Shown: positions 9,294 through 19,427 of the stretch, one piece after another
How the letters are laid out: each line of letters opens with the position of its first letter
Position numbering within the stretch: position 1 is the stretch's first letter
NCBI RefSeq assembly: GCF_014192285.1
Contig: NZ_JACHXQ010000001.1
Location: 558,001-622,000 of the forward strand
Reading direction: 5' to 3'
Source of the DNA: Halomonas fontilapidosi
Lineage (GTDB): Bacteria; Pseudomonadota; Gammaproteobacteria; Pseudomonadales; Halomonadaceae
Length of the DNA stretch: 64,000 nucleotides
Notes under the pieces: model-generated
What the model was told of the DNA's origin: nothing
What the model saw: the letters and a program-made list of their open reading frames with translations, nothing else
Database searches by the model: none
Translations under genes and position numbers: made by a program

Positions 9294-10874
9294 ATGGCCC
9301 AAGCCTCCTCCGCCGCGGTTCGCCGCGCCCTGATCAGCGTCTCCGACAAGACCGGTATCGTCGACTTCGCCCGCGGCCTGGTCGAGCAGGGCGTCGCGCT
9401 GCTCTCCACCGGCGGCACCTTCCGCCTGCTCCAGGAGAATGGCATCGACGTGACCGAGGTCTCCGAGCACACCGGATTCCCCGAGATCATGGACGGCCGG
9501 GTCAAGACACTGCACCCGAAGATCCACGGCGGCATCCTTGGCCGCCGCGGGCAGGATGACGCGGTGATGGCGGAACATGCCATCGACCCCATCGACATGG
9601 TTGTGGTCAACCTCTACCCCTTCTCGGCCACCGTGGCACGCCCGGAGTGCACCCTCACTGACGCCATCGAGAATATCGATATCGGTGGCCCGACCATGGT
9701 GCGCGCCTGCGCCAAGAACCATGCCCACACCACCATCGTGGTGGATACCGGCGACTATGCCCGGGTGCTGGGCGAGATCGCCGCCGGGGACGGCGCGGTG
9801 AGCGATGCCACCCGCTTCGACCTGGCGGTCAAGGCCTTCGAGCACACCGCCGGCTATGACGCCGCCATCGCCGACTATCTGGGAAGCCGGGTTCCCGGCG
9901 GCGAGGATGGCTTCCCGCGCACCTACAACCTGCAGTTCGAGAAGAAGCAGGCCATGCGCTACGGCGAGAACCCCCACCAGGGGGCCGCCTTCTACGTGGA
10001 AGCCGACGCCAGCGAGGCCAGCGTGGCCACTGCCACCCAGCTTCAGGGCAAGGCACTCTCCTTCAACAACGTCGCCGATACCGATGCCGCCTTCGAGTGC
10101 GTCAAGGCCTTCACCGACACCGCCTGTGTGATCGTCAAGCACGCCAACCCCTGCGGCGTGGCGGTGGGCGCAAGTCCTAAAGAAGCCTATGAAAAGGCCT
10201 TCGCCACCGATCCGACCAGCGCTTTCGGCGGCATCATCGCCTTCAACGTAGCGCTCACCGCCGAGACGGCCCGCGCCATCATCGACCGCCAGTTCGTCGA
10301 GGTGATCATCGCGCCGGGGATCGAGGAGGAGGCGCTTGCCATCGTCGCCGAGAAGAAGAACGTGCGCCTACTCGATGTCGGCGCCAAGTGGCCGGGCGAG
10401 CGCCAGCACGCCCACGACTTCAAGCGCGTCACCGGGGGGCTGCTGGTGCAGGACCGCGACCTGGGCATGGTCGGCCGAGACGAGTTGACCGTGGTCACCG
10501 AGCGGGTGCCCAGCGAGCAGGAGATGCGCGATCTGGCCTTTGCCTGGAAGGTGGCCAAGTACGTCAAGTCCAATGCCATCGTCTACGCCAAGGATGGCCA
10601 GACCATCGGCGTCGGCGCCGGCCAGATGAGCCGCGTCTACTCGGCAAAGATCGCCGGCATCAAGGCCGCCGACGAGAGCCTCTCGGTGCCGGGCTCGGTG
10701 ATGGCCAGTGACGCCTTCTTCCCCTTCCGCGACGGCATCGATGCCGCGGCGGCGGCCGGCATCGCCGCCGTCATCCAGCCCGGCGGTTCCCTGCGCGACC
10801 AGGAAGTGATCGACGCCGCCAACGAGGCCGGTATCGCCATGGTATTTACCGGCATGCGCCACTTCAGGCACTGA
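9294..10874 (+). CDS. purH: Bifunctional AICAR formyltransferase/IMP cyclohydrolase
   Basis: Last two steps of de novo IMP synthesis. 526 aa. N-terminal IMP cyclohydrolase/MGS-like domain ([41 protein letters not shown]), C-terminal AICAR transformylase ([26 protein letters not shown] with the catalytic Lys-His, [42 protein letters not shown]). The frame opens at a GTG (9285), but the ATG at 9294 sits eight bases after AAAGAG. Ends at a strong bidirectional terminator. Confidence 0.98.
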   Translation: MAQASSAAVRRALISVSDKTGIVDFARGLVEQGVALLSTGGTFRLLQENGIDVTEVSEHTGFPEIMDGRVKTLHPKIHGGILGRRGQDDAVMAEHAIDPIDMVVVNLYPFSATVARPECTLTDAIENIDIGGPTMVRACAKNHAHTTIVVDTGDYARVLGEIAAGDGAVSDATRFDLAVKAFEHTAGYDAAIADYLGSRVPGGEDGFPRTYNLQFEKKQAMRYGENPHQGAAFYVEADASEASVATATQLQGKALSFNNVADTDAAFECVKAFTDTACVIVKHANPCGVAVGASPKEAYEKAFATDPTSAFGGIIAFNVALTAETARAIIDRQFVEVIIAPGIEEEALAIVAEKKNVRLLDVGAKWPGERQHAHDFKRVTGGLLVQDRDLGMVGRDELTVVTERVPSEQEMRDLAFAWKVAKYVKSNAIVYAKDGQTIGVGAGQMSRVYSAKIAGIKAADESLSVPGSVMASDAFFPFRDGIDAAAAAGIAAVIQPGGSLRDQEVIDAANEAGIAMVFTGMRHFRH

Positions 10875-10885
10875 CGCCAGCGGCG

Positions 10886-10906
10886 AGCTGTAAGCTGTAA
10901 GCTGTA
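10886..10906. repeat. Triple tandem 7-mer AGCTGTA
   Basis: Three perfect copies of AGCTGTA just after purH. On the far side of the terminator (10974 onward) the complement appears as TTACAGCTTAAGGCTTATGGC, so the flanks could pair around the terminator. Confidence 0.6.
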
Positions 10907-10937
10907 AGCGCAGCGTAGATAGCGTCGCCATCATCAG

Positions 10938-10969
10938 AAAACCCCGTCGGCCATGGCCGACGGGGTTTT
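10938..10969. terminator. Bidirectional terminator, purH/gabD
   Basis: A perfect 32-base palindrome (AAAACCCCGTCGGCCA and its complement) with A and T tracts on both sides, between convergent purH and gabD. Confidence 0.9.
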
Positions 10970-11019
10970 CGTTTCTTACAGCTTAAGGCTTATGGCTTAC
11001 GGCTCCGGGCGAAGCCCGG

Positions 11020-12477
11020 TCAGCCCAGATCGATGCAGAGGTACTTGGTCTCAAGGAACTCCTCCAACCCCTGATGACCGCCTTCGCGACCCAGGCCCGA
11101 GGCCTTGACCCCGCCAAAGGGCGCGGCCGCATTGGAGATCAGCCCGGTGTTGATACCCACCATGCCGTACTCCAGGGCATCGGCAACGCGCCAGACACGT
11201 CCCAGGTCCCGGGAGTAAAAGTAGGAGGCCAGCCCGAATTCCGTGTCGTTGGCCATGTGGACGGCATCCTCCTCGTCATCGAAGGGGAAGACCGCCGCCA
11301 GCGGACCGAACGTCTCCTCGCGGGCCACCTTCATCTGGTCATTGGCAAAGCTGATCAGCGTCGGCGAGAAGAAGTTGCCGCCTAGCGGGTGGGGGTGCCC
11401 CCCCAGCAGCAGCTCGGCGCCCTGATCAACGGCGTCATGGACGTGCTCGCTGACCTTGGCCACTGCCTTGTCGTCGATCAACGGGCCGATGTTGATGCCC
11501 TCCTGGGTGCCATCACCAACCTTGAGCTCGCTGTTCATGGCGACGGCCAGCTTTTCGCAGAAGGCATTGACCACGCTGGACTGGACCAGAAAGCGGTTGG
11601 TGCAGACGCAGGTCTGACCGGCGTTACGGAACTTGGCAGCCATGGCCCCCTCGACCGCGGCATCCAGGTCGGCATCCTCGAAGACGATGAAGGGGGCGTT
11701 GCCGCCCAGTTCCAGGGAGATCTTCTGGATGTGCTGGGAGGCCTGGGACATCAGCTGGCGCCCCACCTCGGTGGAACCGGTGAAGGTGATCTTGCGTACC
11801 AGTGACGACTCGGTCATCGCTGCCGCAATGTCGGAGGCACGGCCGGGTACCACATTGAACACCCCGCGCGGCACCCCGGCGCGCTCGGCCAGTTTGGCCA
11901 GGGCGGTGGCAGAGAACGGCGTCTGGCTGGCCGGCTTGACCACGATGGTGCAGCCTGCCGCCAGGGCCGCGCCCGCCTTGCGGGTGATCATCGCCGCGGG
12001 GAAGTTCCAGGGCGTGATGGCGCCGACCACGCCGATCGGCTGCTTGGTCACCACGATGCGCTGGTTGGCCTTGGCGGCGGGCACGGTTTCGCCATAGACG
12101 CGCCGCGCTTCCTCGGCAAACCAGCGCAGGAAGCTCGCCGCATAGGCGATCTCGCCGGCGGCTTCCTTGAGCGGCTTGCCCTGCTCGAAGGTCATGATCA
12201 TGGCCAGATCGTCCTGATGCTCGAGCATCAGGTCGTGCCACTTCATCAGGATATCGGCGCGCTCCTGGGCGGTCATCGCACGCCACGCTGGCAGGGCCGC
12301 ATCGGCGGCGGCAATGGCCCGCTCGGTCTCGGCCCGTCCCAGCCGCGGCACATCGCCCATGGCCTCGCCGGTAGCGGGGTTGAGGACGTTGATCTGCTCA
12401 CCGCTATCGGCGGCGACCCAGCTGCCATCGATGTAAGCGAAGGGACAGTAGAGCTGCGTTTCCTTGAGGGCTTGCAT
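11020..12477 (-). CDS. gabD: NADP-dependent succinate-semialdehyde dehydrogenase
   Basis: Oxidises succinate semialdehyde to succinate in GABA catabolism. 485 aa, ALDH superfamily: ITPWNFPAAMITRKAGAALA (about 155-174), Rossmann TFTGSTEVG (about 230), the general base in LELGGNAPFIVFEDAD (about 257) and the catalytic Cys in FRNAGQTCVC (about 286-295). Closest by eye to GabD (AYIDGSWVAADSG, EIAYAASFLRWFAEEA). The start at 12477 has AGGAGA upstream. A small hairpin (11005-11019) abuts the stop. Related semialdehyde dehydrogenases cannot be excluded without a search. Confidence 0.88.
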   Translation of the reverse strand: MQALKETQLYCPFAYIDGSWVAADSGEQINVLNPATGEAMGDVPRLGRAETERAIAAADAALPAWRAMTAQERADILMKWHDLMLEHQDDLAMIMTFEQGKPLKEAAGEIAYAASFLRWFAEEARRVYGETVPAAKANQRIVVTKQPIGVVGAITPWNFPAAMITRKAGAALAAGCTIVVKPASQTPFSATALAKLAERAGVPRGVFNVVPGRASDIAAAMTESSLVRKITFTGSTEVGRQLMSQASQHIQKISLELGGNAPFIVFEDADLDAAVEGAMAAKFRNAGQTCVCTNRFLVQSSVVNAFCEKLAVAMNSELKVGDGTQEGINIGPLIDDKAVAKVSEHVHDAVDQGAELLLGGHPHPLGGNFFSPTLISFANDQMKVAREETFGPLAAVFPFDDEEDAVHMANDTEFGLASYFYSRDLGRVWRVADALEYGMVGINTGLISNAAAPFGGVKASGLGREGGHQGLEEFLETKYLCIDLG

Positions 12478-12534
12478 GATCGTCTCCTGCCGCAAAGGCG
12501 GACTCTTGTCGGTTTTCCCCCATGCTAAGCGAAA

Positions 12535-12561
12535 GACCCCGGCGCACCAAGCACCGGGGTC
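12535..12561 (-). terminator. Terminator for folE-folX
   Basis: Eight-bp arms GACCCCGG/CCGGGGTC around an 11-base loop, followed on the minus strand by TTTCGCTT. It lies between the folX stop and the gabD promoter. Confidence 0.65.
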
Positions 12562-12584
12562 CTTAATCGGTAATTCACATCACC

Positions 12585-12995
12585 TCAGCGAGGCCGGCGA
12601 GGCTCCCGGGTTTCGGACAGGGTAATCGAGACGGAGTCGGAGAAGCGCAGCGCATGGGGCTTGTCGATCTCCACCTGGGCGGTCAGCACCGGTTCGTGGC
12701 TCATGATCAGGTCCAGCACTTCGCGCGTCATGCGTTCAAGCAGCAGGAAACGGTGATCTTCCACCAGCGCAATCACCTGCTTGGTGATGGTGCGGTAGTT
12801 CAGCGCCTGCTCGATGTGGTTGAACTCGACGGCCTTGTCAGCGCGATAGCGGATCACGGCATTGATCACCACGTCTTGACGATTCTTGATCTCGTCTTCC
12901 TTGATGCCGATGTGCGTACGTAACCGCAGGTTCTTGATGCGGATCGTGGCGAGATCATGGTCGAAGTGCTGGTCATCCAGGGCATGCATCGACAT
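12585..12995 (-). CDS. folX: Dihydroneopterin triphosphate 2'-epimerase
   Basis: Member of the FolB/FolX T-fold family, 136 aa. The N-terminal [20 protein letters not shown], then [18 protein letters not shown] and [18 protein letters not shown] are characteristic of FolX rather than FolB. It probably epimerises dihydroneopterin (mono- or tri-)phosphate to the monapterin form. The start at 12995 follows AAGGAG by seven bases. Directly downstream of folE in the same direction (23-base gap), so co-transcribed in the pterin branch. Confidence 0.88.
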   Translation of the reverse strand: MSMHALDDQHFDHDLATIRIKNLRLRTHIGIKEDEIKNRQDVVINAVIRYRADKAVEFNHIEQALNYRTITKQVIALVEDHRFLLLERMTREVLDLIMSHEPVLTAQVEIDKPHALRFSDSVSITLSETREPRRPR

Positions 12996-13018
12996 GGTGG
13001 AGCTCCTTGCGGGGGAAA

Positions 13019-13633
13019 TCAGCGGCCATTCACGAGGGTGAGGAACTCCTGGCGCGTGCTCTGCTTCTCGCGGAACGCGCCAAGCATCACCGAGGAGGTC
13101 ATGCTGGAGTTCTGCTTCTCCACGCCACGCATCATCATGCACAGGTGGCGTGCCTCGATCACCACCGCCACCCCGCGGGCCTCGGTCACACGCTGCACCG
13201 CTTCGGCAATCTGGCGAGTCAAGTTCTCCTGGATCTGCATGCGACGGGCATACATGTCGACAATGCGGGCAAACTTGGAGAGCCCCAGTACCTTGCCGCT
13301 GGGCAGATAGGCGATATGGCACTTGCCGATGAACGGGAGAAGGTGGTGCTCGCACATGGAGTACAGCTCGATGTCCTTGACCAGCACCATTTCGTCGGTC
13401 TCGGACTCGAACACCGCGCCGTTGATGATCTCTTCCAGCGACTGGGTATAGCCGTGGTTGAGAAACTGCATCGCCTTGGCGGCCCGCTTCGGCGTGTCAC
13501 GAAGCCCTTCTCGGTCGGGATCCTCTCCGAGTTCGTGGATGATCCGGCGATAGTGACTGGCGAGTTCTTCGGTCATGGTCAGGCCCCGTGAGGTGTCGGT
13601 GTCCGATGTGTCATTGGTGGATGGCCTGGCCAT
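13019..13633 (-). CDS. folE: GTP cyclohydrolase I
   Basis: Converts GTP to dihydroneopterin triphosphate, the first step of folate and tetrahydropterin synthesis; zinc enzyme. Signature [20 protein letters not shown], then [20 protein letters not shown] with the zinc-binding Cys/His and [15 protein letters not shown]; second Cys ligand in [11 protein letters not shown]. The most upstream ATG (13633) gives 204 aa; an internal ATG at 13576 gives 185 aa and begins [13 protein letters not shown], nearer the conserved core. Neither has a clear ribosome site. The promoter at 13651-13679 would leave only a short leader for the longer form. Confidence 0.95.
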   Translation of the reverse strand: MARPSTNDTSDTDTSRGLTMTEELASHYRRIIHELGEDPDREGLRDTPKRAAKAMQFLNHGYTQSLEEIINGAVFESETDEMVLVKDIELYSMCEHHLLPFIGKCHIAYLPSGKVLGLSKFARIVDMYARRMQIQENLTRQIAEAVQRVTEARGVAVVIEARHLCMMMRGVEKQNSSMTSSVMLGAFREKQSTRQEFLTLVNGR

Positions 13634-13650
13634 CGCATCACCATATACAG

Positions 13651-13679
13651 AATATATACAGATTTTTAATCTTGTACAA
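13651..13679 (-). promoter_or_regulatory. Candidate folE-folX promoter
   Basis: On the minus strand TTGTAC (13679-13674), 17 bases, TATATT (13656-13651). The spacer and leader are AT-rich and contain two copies of CTGTATAT and a small inverted repeat AGATT-AAA-AATCT, possible regulator contacts. Confidence 0.5.
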
Positions 13680-13868
13680 TAAAAGCCTAGCGAAGAGGCC
13701 AGTCTAGCGCATGTCGCCCGTCGAGAGCAGGCGGCCGTCGTACCGGCAGTGACATCATGTCGCGTATGGGCTGCCTGGAGCCGGCTGCCGCTCCGCTCGC
13801 CCTGTGATAGAGTAGAAGCAGCTCCACGCTGTGCCCCCAGTTACCTTCGAGACCTTCGAGAGCCCGAC

Positions 13869-14420
13869 ATGACCAAGACCCATGCCTCTCTGCTGATGGC
13901 CGCCATGCTGGCGATGCCAACTCTGGCCATGAGCGATACCCTCGAACTGCCGGCCGATGCCACCGTCGATGCCCAGGTTATCGACGTGTTGACGCTGTCC
14001 GCACAGACACCGCAACGCAACGACCTGTTGATCCACCCGGTCGCCGATGGCGATGCCTCCCATTCCCTCCCGGAATATTGCGTGCTGATCGGCGACGCCC
14101 AGATCGATGGCGAGCGCATCCGCCTGACCACCCAGTCACTGACCTGCATCGAGACCGAGGGCAGCGACAGCGAGATCTACAGCGGCGAGATCTCCGCCGC
14201 GGCCTATGGTAGCGACGGCAATTTCGGCCTCGCGGCCTGTCAGGACGGTGACTGCCGCCTGACCCCGGAACAGACCTTTCAACTACGATTGGCCAGCGAA
14301 CTGGCCATCGAGCAACAGGAAAATCCCGCCGCCAGGATCAACGAGCAGCGCCGCCAGGCCGAGGGCGAAGGGGTGGCCAACCCGATTCCCGCCGACAGGC
14401 CAAGCCCTGAAGATAACTGA
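13869..14420 (+). CDS. Secreted/periplasmic hypothetical protein
   Basis: 183 aa with a Sec signal peptide (SLLMAAMLAMPTLAMS, cut after about residue 22). Four cysteines suggest periplasmic disulfides (YCVLIGDAQ, LTCIETEG, AACQDGDCRL). The central part (YCVLIGDAQIDGERIRLTTQ followed by SEIYSGEISAAAYGSDGNFG) faintly recalls the beta-rich region of conjugative TraB proteins, but length and context do not fit a conjugation gene; I do not recognise a function. The frame extends to 13749, but ATG 13869 starts the signal peptide. Ends at a terminator. Confidence 0.75.
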   Translation: MTKTHASLLMAAMLAMPTLAMSDTLELPADATVDAQVIDVLTLSAQTPQRNDLLIHPVADGDASHSLPEYCVLIGDAQIDGERIRLTTQSLTCIETEGSDSEIYSGEISAAAYGSDGNFGLAACQDGDCRLTPEQTFQLRLASELAIEQQENPAARINEQRRQAEGEGVANPIPADRPSPEDN

Positions 14421-14442
14421 GCATCATCCCGATCGAGACACA

Positions 14443-14468
14443 ACGCACCCCACGGGGTGCGTTTATTT
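14443..14468 (+). terminator. Rho-independent terminator
   Basis: ACGCACCCC-AC-GGGGTGCGT stem (14443-14462) followed by TTATTT, directly after the secreted protein gene. Confidence 0.8.
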
Positions 14469-14494
14469 GTGGTGGCACCCGCTAGCGGCCACGG

Positions 14495-15481
14495 TCAAGC
14501 CAGCCAGCGCGGCCTGGCCTCCAGCGCCTGGCGCTGCTGCTCCAGCGTGCGCAGCTGCCCGTCCCAGTAACCGGCATCGGCCAGCCAGGGAAACGCCGCC
14601 GGGAAGGCCGGGTCTGCCCAGCGATCCACCAGCCAGGCGCTATGGCGCAGCAGCCGCAGGGTGCGCAGCGGCTCCACCAGCGCGAGTTCCCGGCGGTCGA
14701 AGTCGCGGTGCTGCTCGTAGCCCTCAGCCACCTCGGAGAGTTGCATCTGGCGCTCGCCCTCCTCCTGGGCGGTGAACAGCATCCATAGATCCTGGATGGC
14801 CGGGGCCATCAGGCAGTCATCGAAGTCGACCAGTGCAAAGTGCTCGTCGCGGCCGAGAATATTGCCGATATGGCAATCGCCCTGCACGCGGATCGCCTGA
14901 TCCGCGCTCCACGCATGGGGCAGGAGGCGTCGATGCAGAGTCGCAGTGATACGCTCGTAGGCCTGGCGCTGACGGCGGTCCAGCCAGCGGCTGGCCAGCA
15001 CCTTGTCACGGGCCTCGAGCACCATGCCATCAAGGTCCAGGGCGCGGCGATGCACGAAGTGTCCCTGCTCGCCCACCGCATGTACTGCGCCGATCAGCTC
15101 ACCCAGGGCAAACAGATGAGCCGGATTCTCCAACTCGGGCGCCTGGCCGGGCAGGTGAGGGAACAGCGTAAAGCGAAACCCTTCGGCGTAGTGCAGGCTC
15201 TCGCCCGCTTCATCTCTCCAGGGGGCAGCCACCTCCACACCGGCCGCGGTGAGCTCGGCAAGGAAATCATGCTCCTCGCGAATCTGGGCGTCTGTCCAGC
15301 GCTCCGGACGGTAGAACTTCACCACCCAGCGGCGACGCTCCTCGTCGTGCACCAGAAAGACCCGGTTCTCGTAGCTGTTGAGAGCAAAGGGCTCACCGGG
15401 CAGCCAGAAGCCGAGTGATTCCACCGCGGCTACCACCCGAGAGGGCGAGAGCTGAGCGAAGGGATGAAGGGTGGTGTCCAT
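14495..15481 (-). CDS. srkA: Stress response serine/threonine protein kinase SrkA (YihE/RdoA)
   Basis: Cytoplasmic APH-fold kinase linked to envelope stress and the Dsb system in E. coli. 328 aa. Visible: ALNSYENRVFLVHDEE (nucleotide region), WVVKFYRPERW with the ATP-contacting Lys, FRFTLFPHLPGQAPE, the catalytic loop VQGDCHIGNIL (about 200-210) and metal-binding ALVDFDDCLMAPAIQDLW. Start at 15481 has GGGAG upstream. Monocistronic. Confidence 0.92.
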   Translation of the reverse strand: MDTTLHPFAQLSPSRVVAAVESLGFWLPGEPFALNSYENRVFLVHDEERRRWVVKFYRPERWTDAQIREEHDFLAELTAAGVEVAAPWRDEAGESLHYAEGFRFTLFPHLPGQAPELENPAHLFALGELIGAVHAVGEQGHFVHRRALDLDGMVLEARDKVLASRWLDRRQRQAYERITATLHRRLLPHAWSADQAIRVQGDCHIGNILGRDEHFALVDFDDCLMAPAIQDLWMLFTAQEEGERQMQLSEVAEGYEQHRDFDRRELALVEPLRTLRLLRHSAWLVDRWADPAFPAAFPWLADAGYWDGQLRTLEQQRQALEARPRWLA

Positions 15482-15586
15482 GACGTCTCCCGGGTAACGA
15501 GGACGTCATGCTAACAGGGAAGCCATCGCCTGTGTCGCAAGAAGCGCGGATGGCCTTTCGCTGCACACCACGGGATATTCCGGCCA

Positions 15587-16303
15587 TCAGTGCCGGCCGG
15601 CCGGCGTTCGCGCCACCGCCCAGGCCTGCACTTCCTCGGCGCCGGCCTGTCGACACGCCACGGCCAGGGCATCCAGTGTCGCGCCGGTGGTCATGACATC
15701 ATCCACCAGTACCACCCGCCGCGGCAGGCCCGCCGGAACGCGAAAGGCCCCGCGCAGATTGCGGCGCCGCTCGCCACGATCCAGGCCGCGCTGGGTGCGG
15801 GTGTCACGGTTGCGCTGCGCCAGCGACAGGGGGCAACCCAACTGTCGCCCGAGACGCACAGCCATCCAGTGCGCCTGGTCGAAGCCACGCTCACGCGACC
15901 GCCGAGGATGCAGGGGAACCGGCACCAGCGCGTCGGGCCAGCGCTGAACCGCCGGAGACAGGCCCGCCTTCAGCAGTTCCAGGAGTACCCGGCCGGCCCG
16001 TGGTGAGGCATCGAACTTGAAGCGCTGCACCAGACCGGCGACCTCGGCATCGTAGCGCAGCGGGACCCAGGCGCGGTCGTAGCCCGGTGAACGACGTAGG
16101 CAGTGGCCACAGCGGCGCCCTCTTGCAGCGCCCGGCTGGGGCTCGGCACAGACCGGGCAGGCCGGCAGGTTCCAGGGCAACTCCGGAAAACAGGCCTCAC
16201 ACCAGGGAAGATGTCCCTGCAGGGCGTCAAGGCAAAAGACACAGCGACCGGGCAGCGCCTTCACCGCCCAACCGTCAACCTTCTTTTTCAGTAAGGTTGA
16301 CAT
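15587..16303 (-). CDS. comF: ComF family phosphoribosyltransferase-like protein
   Basis: 238 aa; needed for DNA uptake in naturally competent bacteria, with unclear biochemistry. N-terminal zinc-finger cysteines ([30 protein letters not shown]) precede a type I PRTase fold with [18 protein letters not shown] and the PRPP loop [17 protein letters not shown]. The ATG at 16303 lies within the BirA-type palindrome shared with bioB, so comF may also respond to biotin; the frame remains open further upstream without a better start. Confidence 0.9.
   Translation of the reverse strand: MSTLLKKKVDGWAVKALPGRCVFCLDALQGHLPWCEACFPELPWNLPACPVCAEPQPGAARGRRCGHCLRRSPGYDRAWVPLRYDAEVAGLVQRFKFDASPRAGRVLLELLKAGLSPAVQRWPDALVPVPLHPRRSRERGFDQAHWMAVRLGRQLGCPLSLAQRNRDTRTQRGLDRGERRRNLRGAFRVPAGLPRRVVLVDDVMTTGATLDALAVACRQAGAEEVQAWAVARTPAGRH
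16274..16301. promoter_or_regulatory. BirA-type biotin operator
   Basis: GTCAACC (16274-16280), 14 bases, GGTTGAC (16295-16301): the same inverted half-sites and spacing as the BirA operator of gammaproteobacteria (TTGTAAACC-N14/15-GGTTTACAA). The right half contains a consensus -35 TTGACA (16297-16302) reading toward bioB, with TAGGCT (16319-16324) as possible -10. A second, weaker pair (GTAAACC at 16311, GTCAACC at 16329) follows. Confidence 0.7.
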
Positions 16304-16373
16304 GCCGGCCGTAAACCTTAGGCTATCCGTCAACCTCGATCCAAACGACAAGTTGACCATAAGCGAGCCCACC

Positions 16374-17531
16374 ATGATGCCTGCGTCACACGAGTCCCGC
16401 ACCGCTTCCCTGACCCTAGCCCCGACAGGCGAGGTCCGCCACGACTGGACGGTCGAGGAGATCGAGGCACTCTTCGCTCTGCCCTTCAATGAACTGCTGT
16501 TTCATACCCAGCACGTCCACCGGGCTCACTTCGATCCCAACGCCGTACAGGTCTCCACGCTGCTCTCCATCAAGACCGGCGCCTGCCCCGAGGACTGCAA
16601 GTACTGTCCGCAGTCGGGGCACTACAACACTGGCCTGGGCAAGGAGAAGCTGCTGGAGGTCGAGAAGGTGGTCGAGCAGGCCCGAGCCGCCCGCGAGGCC
16701 GGCGCCAGTCGCTTCTGCATGGGGGCAGCCTGGAAGAGCCCGCGTGAGAGAGACCTCGATGTCGTGCTGGAGATGGTCCGTCAGGTCAAGGCGCTGGGCC
16801 TGGAGACCTGCATGACCTTGGGCATGGTCGACACTGACCAGGCTGGCCGCCTGGCCGAGGCCGGGCTCGACTACTACAACCACAACCTCGATACCTCCCC
16901 CGAGTATTACGGCGAAATCATCACGACCCGCACCTACGCCGACCGCCTGGAGACCCTGGGCAACGTGCGCCAGGCCGGCATGAAAGTCTGCTCGGGGGGG
17001 ATACTCGGCATGGGCGAGGCCCCTCGCGACCGTGCGGCCCTCCTCCAGCAGTTGGTTCGCCTGGAACCACACCCGGAGTCAGTGCCGATCAACATGCTGG
17101 TCAAGGTGCCTGGCACGCCGCTCGAGGACGTGGAGGACCTCGACCCCATCGCGTTCATCCGCGCCATCGCCGTGGCCCGCATCCTGATGCCGACAAGCCA
17201 TGTGCGCCTGTCGGCCGGTCGCGAACAGATGACGGAGTCCACCCAGGCACTGGCCTTCCTGGCCGGGGCCAACTCGATCTTCTACGGCGATCAGCTGCTG
17301 ACCACGGGTAATCCCCAGGTGGATCAGGACCGCGCGCTGTTCGCCAAGCTGGGGCTGCATCCGGAAGAGGTGGCAAAGAGCGCTCGCGAAGCCTGTGCCG
17401 ACGACCAGGGCCAGCAAGCAACGCTGGAGGCCGCCATGGCGCGCCAAGCCAGCCAGGCCCGTGCCGCCGAGCTGTCCTACGACGCCACTGCCACTAAGTC
17501 CTACGACGCCAATGCCACTACCGAGGCCTGA
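16374..17531 (+). CDS. bioB: Biotin synthase
   Basis: Radical-SAM enzyme inserting sulfur into dethiobiotin. 385 aa from ATG 16374. Motif [19 protein letters not shown] holds the three cysteines for the SAM [4Fe-4S] cluster; [30 protein letters not shown] and RLSAGREQM provide the [2Fe-2S] ligands including the Arg. The C-terminal tail carries a short imperfect repeat ([15 protein letters not shown]). First gene of bioBFHCD; bioF overlaps its end. Confidence 0.97.
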   Translation: MMPASHESRTASLTLAPTGEVRHDWTVEEIEALFALPFNELLFHTQHVHRAHFDPNAVQVSTLLSIKTGACPEDCKYCPQSGHYNTGLGKEKLLEVEKVVEQARAAREAGASRFCMGAAWKSPRERDLDVVLEMVRQVKALGLETCMTLGMVDTDQAGRLAEAGLDYYNHNLDTSPEYYGEIITTRTYADRLETLGNVRQAGMKVCSGGILGMGEAPRDRAALLQQLVRLEPHPESVPINMLVKVPGTPLEDVEDLDPIAFIRAIAVARILMPTSHVRLSAGREQMTESTQALAFLAGANSIFYGDQLLTTGNPQVDQDRALFAKLGLHPEEVAKSAREACADDQGQQATLEAAMARQASQARAAELSYDATATKSYDANATTEA

Positions 17532-18717
17532 GGTCCGCGTGTTGGCACCGGGCGACAGCTGGACGACATGGCTCGCCGAGCGCCGAGAACAACGCCGGGC
17601 TCGCGGGCTGTGGCGGACGCGCCGCTGCCAGGCTCCCGGGGGCATTCTCGACTTCGCGGGCAACGACTATCTGGGTCTGGCCGGCGACCCGCGTCTTGCC
17701 GAGGCCCAGGCCGAAGGCGCCCGACGCCACGGCGCCGGTGCCCGTGCCTCGCACCTGGTCAGCGGCCATCTCGCGGTACACGAGGCTCTGGAACAGCGCC
17801 TGGCCGCGCTGACCGGGCGGCCGGCGGCGCTACTCTTCTCCACCGGCTACATGGCCAACCTCGGAACGCTGCAGGCCCTCTGCGATGCCGACACCCGGGT
17901 CTTCCAGGACCGCTTGAACCACGCCTCGCTGCTCGATGGCACCGCGCTTGCCGGCGCCCGCTCACGGCGCTTTCACCATGCGGACCTCGAGGACCTCGAG
18001 CGGCTGCTCAGTCGAACCCCGCGAGAGGCTCGCATGCTGGTGGTCAGCGACGGGGTCTTCAGCATGGATGGCGACGTGGCCGACATTGCCGGGCTGGCCG
18101 CAACCACCCACCGCCATGGTGGCTGGCTGATGGTCGATGATGCTCACGGCCTGGGTGTGCTGGGCGCGGCCGGCGACGGCTGCGTGGGACGTGCCCACGG
18201 CATCGGCCGGGTTCCGGTACTGGTCGGCACGCTGGGCAAGGCGCTGGGGTCCGCCGGCGCCTTCGTGGCCGGCAGCCAGGCGCTGATCGACCATCTTGTT
18301 CAGTTCGCTCGCCCCTACATCTACACCACCGCCCAGCCGCCGGGGGTGACCGCCGCCACGCTGAAGGCCCTTGACCTGCTCGAGGCGGAACCCGAACGGC
18401 GCACCCGCCTCGCCAAGCTGATCGCGCGCTTTCGTAAAGAAGCCGCCACCCTGGGACTGCCGCTGGCTGGCTCCCGCACACCGATCCAGCCGCTGGTGCT
18501 GGGCGAGAGCCACCGGGTGATGCACTGGGCAGCTCGACTGGCCGAGCGCGGCATCCTGGTCGGCGCGATTCGCGAGCCTACGGTACCTCGCGGCCAGGCG
18601 CGGCTGCGCATCACCCTGAGTGCCGCCCACCGCGATGCCGACCTGGAGGCGCTGTTCGAGGCACTCGCCGACTGCCATGCCCGGGACGCCCTCGCAGAGG
18701 GCGAGGTGGGCCCATGA
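17512..18717 (+). CDS. bioF: 8-amino-7-oxononanoate synthase
   Basis: PLP enzyme condensing pimeloyl-ACP and alanine. About 400 aa. Core: [70 protein letters not shown], and the PLP Lys in [19 protein letters not shown] 17512 overlaps bioB by 20 bases but has no ribosome site; a GTG at 17539 placed just after TGAGG (391 aa) is an equally good or better start. Stop overlaps the next gene (ATGA). Confidence 0.95.
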   Translation: MPLPRPEVRVLAPGDSWTTWLAERREQRRARGLWRTRRCQAPGGILDFAGNDYLGLAGDPRLAEAQAEGARRHGAGARASHLVSGHLAVHEALEQRLAALTGRPAALLFSTGYMANLGTLQALCDADTRVFQDRLNHASLLDGTALAGARSRRFHHADLEDLERLLSRTPREARMLVVSDGVFSMDGDVADIAGLAATTHRHGGWLMVDDAHGLGVLGAAGDGCVGRAHGIGRVPVLVGTLGKALGSAGAFVAGSQALIDHLVQFARPYIYTTAQPPGVTAATLKALDLLEAEPERRTRLAKLIARFRKEAATLGLPLAGSRTPIQPLVLGESHRVMHWAARLAERGILVGAIREPTVPRGQARLRITLSAAHRDADLEALFEALADCHARDALAEGEVGP

Positions 18718-19427
18718 CGCCCTTGGTGCTGCTCTCCGGCTGGGGCTGCGACGCGCGACTCTGGCAGCCGCTGGACGGGCACTGGCCCGACGCAGTTCGC
18801 GTCAGTACGCCGAACTGGCCCGGCTACGGGGACCGCCCCCCGCTGGCAGATCCCGGCAGCCTGGCTCAGCTGGCCAAGGACATGGTGGGCGCTCTTCCAG
18901 CGGACGCCATCTGGGTGGGCTGGTCGTTGGGTGGGCTGCTCGCCGCCGCGCTGCTCGACCACCTGCCCGCGCCTCGCGCGCTGGTGCTGCTCGGCATGGC
19001 CGAGCGCTTCTGTCACCCGAAGGGCATCCCCGTCACGGAGTTGCGGTCCTTCCAGCGGGCCTTCGCGCGAGCCCCCGACGCCACCCACCGGCACTTCCTG
19101 CGCTGGCAGCTGGCCGGCGAGCCCGACCCGCGCGCCGCGCATCGACGACTGCGCGCACTGCTCGACGATGGCGGCGCCGCCGACCGCGCCACCCTGGCCG
19201 CGGGACTCGACCAGCTCGGCGAGCTGGATAACGCTGAGCGCCTGGCCCACGCACCCTGCCCGGTATGGCGGGTCTCAGGAGCACATGACCCGCTGCTCGC
19301 GCCGACCCAGCGCGAGAGCGCCGATCATCATCTGACCGGTGCCGGTCACTGCCCGATGCTCAGCCGGCCGGCGTCACTGGCCGCCTGCCTGGCCGGTATC
19401 GCCTCCAGCGGAGGCGCCACGTCATGA
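18714..19427 (+). CDS. bioH: Pimeloyl-ACP methyl ester carboxylesterase (BioH-type)
   Basis: Alpha/beta hydrolase of 237 aa that frees pimeloyl-ACP from its methyl ester. Oxyanion start VLLSGWGCDARLWQPL, nucleophile elbow WVGWSLGGLLAAALL (Ser about 72), acid in SGAHDPLLAPTQ and His in LTGAGHCPMLSRP. Position between bioF and bioC with four-base overlaps at both ends makes BioH the natural call, though other gatekeeper esterases share the fold. Confidence 0.9.
   Translation: MTPLVLLSGWGCDARLWQPLDGHWPDAVRVSTPNWPGYGDRPPLADPGSLAQLAKDMVGALPADAIWVGWSLGGLLAAALLDHLPAPRALVLLGMAERFCHPKGIPVTELRSFQRAFARAPDATHRHFLRWQLAGEPDPRAAHRRLRALLDDGGAADRATLAAGLDQLGELDNAERLAHAPCPVWRVSGAHDPLLAPTQRESADHHLTGAGHCPMLSRPASLAACLAGIASSGGATS

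Noticed and set aside
11005-11019. CCGGGC-GAA-GCCCGG hairpin at the gabD stop as a terminator
   Set aside because: No T tract; the palindrome at 10938-10969 is the evident terminator.
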